Of a stretch of 9,072 nt of DNA, positions 6,551-9,072 are shown in pieces. Positions within the stretch are counted from its first letter, which is position 1. Each line of letters opens with the position of its first letter. A model generated the notes under the pieces. That model saw nothing but the letters and a program-made list of their open reading frames with translations, ran no database searches and was not told where the DNA came from. The translations under genes were made by a program, and so were the position numbers. Origin of the DNA: Bifidobacterium breve (lineage in GTDB: Bacteria; Actinomycetota; Acidimicrobiia; Acidimicrobiales; Ilumatobacteraceae); NCBI GenBank assembly GCA_945896935.1, contig CAMDER010000066.1, forward strand, positions 1-9,072. The letters run 5' to 3'.

Positions 6551-7489
6551 ATGTTGGCTTTCCTCGGAAGTTTCGGCGATATTCTTGCCAACGGGCCGCT
6601 CTATCAAAGCACCTTTCGCTTGGCCGCTATTTTGGTTTTTGCAGCCGCTGGTGAATGGGTTGCAGAACGCGCTGGCACGATCAATATTTCAGTTGAAGCA
6701 ATGTTGCTTGGTGGGCACTTTGCCACCGCAATTGCTTACACCCAGACTTCAAACTTCGCTTTCTCGCTCTTCGTCGGTGCGATTGCCGGAATCTTTGTTT
6801 CATCGTTCCAGGCATTTCTCAGTCACTACCTCAACGCCGATCAATTTGGAATTGGTCTGACACTCAACATTTTGTTGCTTGGACTCGTGGCGTTTCTCGA
6901 GCCCAACTTTGATCTATCAACCAAGTTGGCCGGAGAAGTGAAAGTTCCGTTGTTGTATGACATCCCCATCCTTGGTCCAGCGATGTTTGGTCAACGTTGG
7001 CCCATGTACTTGGTCTATGCAGTTGTGCCGTTGTCGTGGTGGCTTCTCATGCGCACAAAGTGGGGTCTTGAAGTTCGTGCTGTGGGTGAAGATCCACAAG
7101 CCGCCGATGTCACCGGAATTAACGTCAATGCTCGTCGACGTCACGCCATTATGTACACCGGCCTCATTGCTGGTCTCGGTGGAGGCGTGTACTTGCTCGG
7201 ACAAGTTGGTCGTTTTGAAAGTGGCAATATTGGCGGCAAGGGAATCATCGCTATTGCTGCAGTGATTTTTGGCGGATGGACATTGCGCGGTGCAGTTGCG
7301 GGTTGCATCTTGTTTGGTTACGTCGATGCATTACGTCTGAATTTGCCAAATATTGTGGGGCACGACTTCAATGCTCAGTTGTTAGCTGCTCTACCATTCT
7401 TAGCAACCATCGTCGTGATGTTGATCTTCGCCAAGCACACGCGTCAACCAGCGTCGTTGGCCCGGCCATTCATTCGCGGGCTGAAATAA
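6551..7489 (+). CDS. ABC importer permease, second subunit (BPD_transp_2 type, NupQ/YufQ-like)
   Basis: The 312-residue product is a shorter, distinct permease of the same superfamily. A-E-R-A-G-T-I-N-I-S-V-E-A at 38-50 parallels the I-N-I-G-Q-E-G motif of its partner, and G-G-K-G-I-I-A-I-A-A-V-I-F-G at 228-241 is the conserved C-terminal block of this subunit type. The segment W171-G-L-E-V-R-A-V-G-E-D-P (171-182) is the likely ATPase-coupling loop. Hydrophobic helices span most of 20-118, 150-168, 197-218, 230-260 and 276-294. The start at 6551 has GGAAAGG at 6536-6542 as ribosome site, inside the end of the first permease gene. Order and lengths (ATPase, long permease, short permease) match nucleoside importers of Bacillus and actinobacteria; that match is family knowledge, and the transported compound is inferred only loosely. 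Confidence 0.94.
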   Translation: MLAFLGSFGDILANGPLYQSTFRLAAILVFAAAGEWVAERAGTINISVEAMLLGGHFATAIAYTQTSNFAFSLFVGAIAGIFVSSFQAFLSHYLNADQFGIGLTLNILLLGLVAFLEPNFDLSTKLAGEVKVPLLYDIPILGPAMFGQRWPMYLVYAVVPLSWWLLMRTKWGLEVRAVGEDPQAADVTGINVNARRRHAIMYTGLIAGLGGGVYLLGQVGRFESGNIGGKGIIAIAAVIFGGWTLRGAVAGCILFGYVDALRLNLPNIVGHDFNAQLLAALPFLATIVVMLIFAKHTRQPASLARPFIRGLK

Positions 7490-7535
7490 TCAATCTCAAT
7501 CTCAATTTCTATTTTCATTTTTTAGGGAGCCAGTT
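7490..7535 (+). repeat. Short spacer with tandem TCAATC repeats and a U-rich tract
   Basis: The 46-base gap begins with TCAATC (7490-7495), TCAATC (7496-7501) and TCAATT (7502-7507), then a T-rich run to 7523, then the ribosome site AGGGAG (7524-7529), 6 nt before the ATG at 7536. No stem precedes the T-run, so it is not an intrinsic terminator. The 10-mer ATCTCAATCT (7493-7502) also occurs in the transporter leader at 2627-2636. It may be a binding site or simple slippage. Confidence 0.5.
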
Positions 7536-8579
7536 ATGAAAGCAGTGTGGTACGACAACCCGGGTGGACCCGAGGTTTTGGTCTATGGAGATCGCCCCGA
7601 CCCGTCGGCTGGTACTCACGACGTTGTGGTGAAGGTTCATACGGCCGCGGTCAATCACCTCGACGTTGTTCAACGTAACGGCTGGTTCACAATGCCCGGA
7701 TTCACCTACCCGCACATTGCAGGTATGGACGTTGCTGGCGAAATTGTGGCGATTGGTTCGCAAGTTGATGCATCGCTCGGATTGGCTATTGGTGATCGCG
7801 TTGTTGTCGACCCGTCATTGGCAGGTGTCAACCCCGGATCGATGTATGCCGGCATGGGCGACATCTATGGCGAACTCGGAATTATTGGGGCGACTGTTGC
7901 TGGCGGCTACGCCGAACTGTGTGTTGCACCGGCAACTCATGTGTACCGAATCCCTGATGCGATGTCGTATGACGAGGCCGCAACCTTTCCGACCTGTTAC
8001 CTCACCGCTTGGCATGCATTGTTTGAAGTGGGTGGCTTGAAAGCTGGCGAGACCATCATGATTCATGCTGCGGGAAGCGGAGTCAGCGTTGCGGCGATTC
8101 AGCTTGCAGCTGCAGCTGGTGCAACCGTGTTGGCAACAGCTGGAAGCGAAGAGAAGTGCAACAAAGCACTCACGCTTGGTGCGAGTGCGGTGTGCAACAA
8201 CCGCACCGAAAATGTGACGGGCTTTGCACGAGGCGCAACTGCGGGTGCGGGTGTCGACATGGTGTTCGATCATGTTGGACCAGCCCTGTGGGCCGACTCA
8301 ATGTTTGCATTGAAGCCCCGTGGCCGTTTGGTCAACTGCGGCAATACCACTGGTGATACTGCAACCATTCCGTCGCTTGGTTTCATGTTTCATATGGGAA
8401 TTAAGTTGCTCGGCAGCGATCCATATTTGCCCGAAGAATTTGGCAAAGCCTGGACTACGTTCTGCAATGGTTCATTCCAAAAGGTCATCGACTCAACGTT
8501 TGCGCTCAAAGATGCCGCTGTTGCCCAGAGCAAAATGCAGAACAATGATGTCTTCGGCAAGATTCTTTTGAAGCCGTGA
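7536..8579 (+). CDS. Zinc-independent MDR-superfamily NAD(P)H oxidoreductase (quinone-oxidoreductase-like)
   Basis: This 347-residue protein has the medium-chain dehydrogenase/reductase layout: a GroES-like N-terminal domain (about 1-135; A-A-V-N-H-L-D at 37-43, G-D-R-V-V-V at 86-91, G-G-Y-A-E at 123-127) and a Rossmann cofactor domain (about 145-285) with A-A-G-S-G-V-S-V-A at 178-186. The catalytic zinc site is absent: the usual Cys is lost in A-A-V-N-H and G-H-E reads G63-M-D65. A loop of the right length for the structural zinc lobe (about 93-118) is kept but has no cysteine. It should therefore act as a reductase of quinones, enones or enoyl-CoA-like substrates rather than as an alcohol dehydrogenase. 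No clear Tyr- or Arg-based specificity motif for NADPH was seen. It probably belongs to the same gene cluster, 46 bases after the permease, but has its own good ribosome site. Confidence 0.92.
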   Translation: MKAVWYDNPGGPEVLVYGDRPDPSAGTHDVVVKVHTAAVNHLDVVQRNGWFTMPGFTYPHIAGMDVAGEIVAIGSQVDASLGLAIGDRVVVDPSLAGVNPGSMYAGMGDIYGELGIIGATVAGGYAELCVAPATHVYRIPDAMSYDEAATFPTCYLTAWHALFEVGGLKAGETIMIHAAGSGVSVAAIQLAAAAGATVLATAGSEEKCNKALTLGASAVCNNRTENVTGFARGATAGAGVDMVFDHVGPALWADSMFALKPRGRLVNCGNTTGDTATIPSLGFMFHMGIKLLGSDPYLPEEFGKAWTTFCNGSFQKVIDSTFALKDAAVAQSKMQNNDVFGKILLKP

Positions 8580-8587
8580 GATAACTC

Positions 8588-9072
8588 ATGGCCATTGTCG
8601 AACGCGACGCTCCATATCCCGAGCTCAAAAAGAGTCATACCGCGGCCCACAAAGGCACACCGTGGTCCGACTACAAACCACCGGCCTCGGCGCCGGTCTG
8701 GAACATTATTCAGGGCTTCGGTAACTACTGGCTCTTGATGGCTGGTATTGAACTCGGTGTATTTGACACGCTGCAAAAAATTGGTCCGAGCCCCCTTGAA
8801 CCACTCGCTGAAGCAACGGGACTGTCGAACCGAAGCGCATTGTTCTTGTTTGATGGTCTTGTCGCGATTGGAATGATTGAGCAGTACCGCAATGTCTACA
8901 AACTTGGTGATCTCGCTGAGCGCTATCTGACAACCGACGCAGTCGCGAGTATGGCCGCCCTGATCGGTGCTGCCCCTGGGCCGTTAGAAAACTGGGAAGA
9001 GTTGGCCGAGACTTTCCGTCGCGGGACACCAAGACAACCCATTGAGAATGATCCAGAGGGTTTTTACGTGCC
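8588..9072 (+). CDS. O-methyltransferase-like protein, N-terminal part (3' truncated by window)
   Basis: The frame opens at ATG 8588, 8 bases after the MDR stop, and stays open to the window end (161 residues visible). After a polar, proline-containing leader (about 1-35), residues from about 36 form the helical dimerisation/winged-helix region of multimeric SAM-dependent O-methyltransferases: M-A-G-I-E-L-G-V-F-D at 51-60, L-A-E-A-T-G-L at 74-80, R-S-A-L-F-L-F-D-G-L-V-A-I-G-M-I at about 83-98, and Y-K-L-G-D-L-A-E-R-Y-L at about 104-114. The SAM-binding Rossmann domain with its glycine loop is outside the window, so methyl transfer is inferred from family resemblance. Relatives methylate hydroxyl groups of aromatic or polyketide compounds, which would fit a cluster handling hydroxylated rings. 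A weak GTGAG at 8576-8580 is the only ribosome-site candidate; translation may be coupled to the upstream gene. Confidence 0.85.
   Translation, partial: MAIVERDAPYPELKKSHTAAHKGTPWSDYKPPASAPVWNIIQGFGNYWLLMAGIELGVFDTLQKIGPSPLEPLAEATGLSNRSALFLFDGLVAIGMIEQYRNVYKLGDLAERYLTTDAVASMAALIGAAPGPLENWEELAETFRRGTPRQPIENDPEGFYV

Noticed and set aside
7508..7523. T-rich tract after the second permease as an intrinsic terminator
   Set aside because: No GC-rich stem precedes it; it is followed at once by a ribosome site and start codon.
8577..8588. Small inverted repeat TGAG-ATAA-CTCA between the MDR and methyltransferase genes
   Set aside because: A 4-bp stem overlapping a stop codon is expected by chance and has no T-run or resemblance to the 21-bp palindrome beyond a few bases.

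Overview
The window looks like bacterial chromosome from a mid-GC actinobacterium, possibly of the Acidimicrobiia type. This is inferred from style only: the lipoprotein has a C-G-G-D-D start followed by a Ser/Pro/Thr/Glu/Ala-rich tether, G+C is about half by eye, GTG starts are plausible, and ATGA overlaps are common. No rRNA, tRNA, CRISPR or mobile element is visible. All genes lie on the + strand with very short gaps, so the reverse strand appears to carry only shadow ORFs.

Layout. (1) Positions 1-2574 are a catabolic block: the C-terminal part of an AMP-forming acyl-CoA synthetase (CaiC-like), a Rieske non-heme iron oxygenase alpha subunit, and an RraA/HMG-aldolase-superfamily protein joined to the oxygenase by an ATGA overlap. 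(2) Positions 2575-2720 are a 146-bp leader holding a near-perfect 21-bp palindrome, smaller hairpins and a strong Shine-Dalgarno; this is the most likely regulatory site of the window. (3) Positions 2721-7489 are a complete BMP/nucleoside-type ABC importer: lipoprotein binding protein, double-NBD ATPase and two different permeases. Two tight hairpins sit at the binding-protein/ATPase junction, one of them with a C(UUCG)G tetraloop. (4) Positions 7536-9072 hold a zinc-less MDR-type NAD(P)H oxidoreductase and the N-terminal part of an O-methyltransferase-like protein cut off by the window edge.

Taken together the genes suggest uptake of a small, probably cyclic or N-containing organic compound by the BMP transporter, oxygenation by the Rieske enzyme, C-C cleavage or decarboxylation by the RraA-like enzyme, and further processing by CoA ligation and a reductase. 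The substrate cannot be read from the sequence. No oxygenase ferredoxin/reductase and no transcriptional regulator are in the window. The most notable observations are the palindromic leader, the two stacked hairpins with the uncertain ATPase start, the altered ligand motif and cysteine pairs of the binding protein, and the loss of all zinc ligands in the MDR enzyme.
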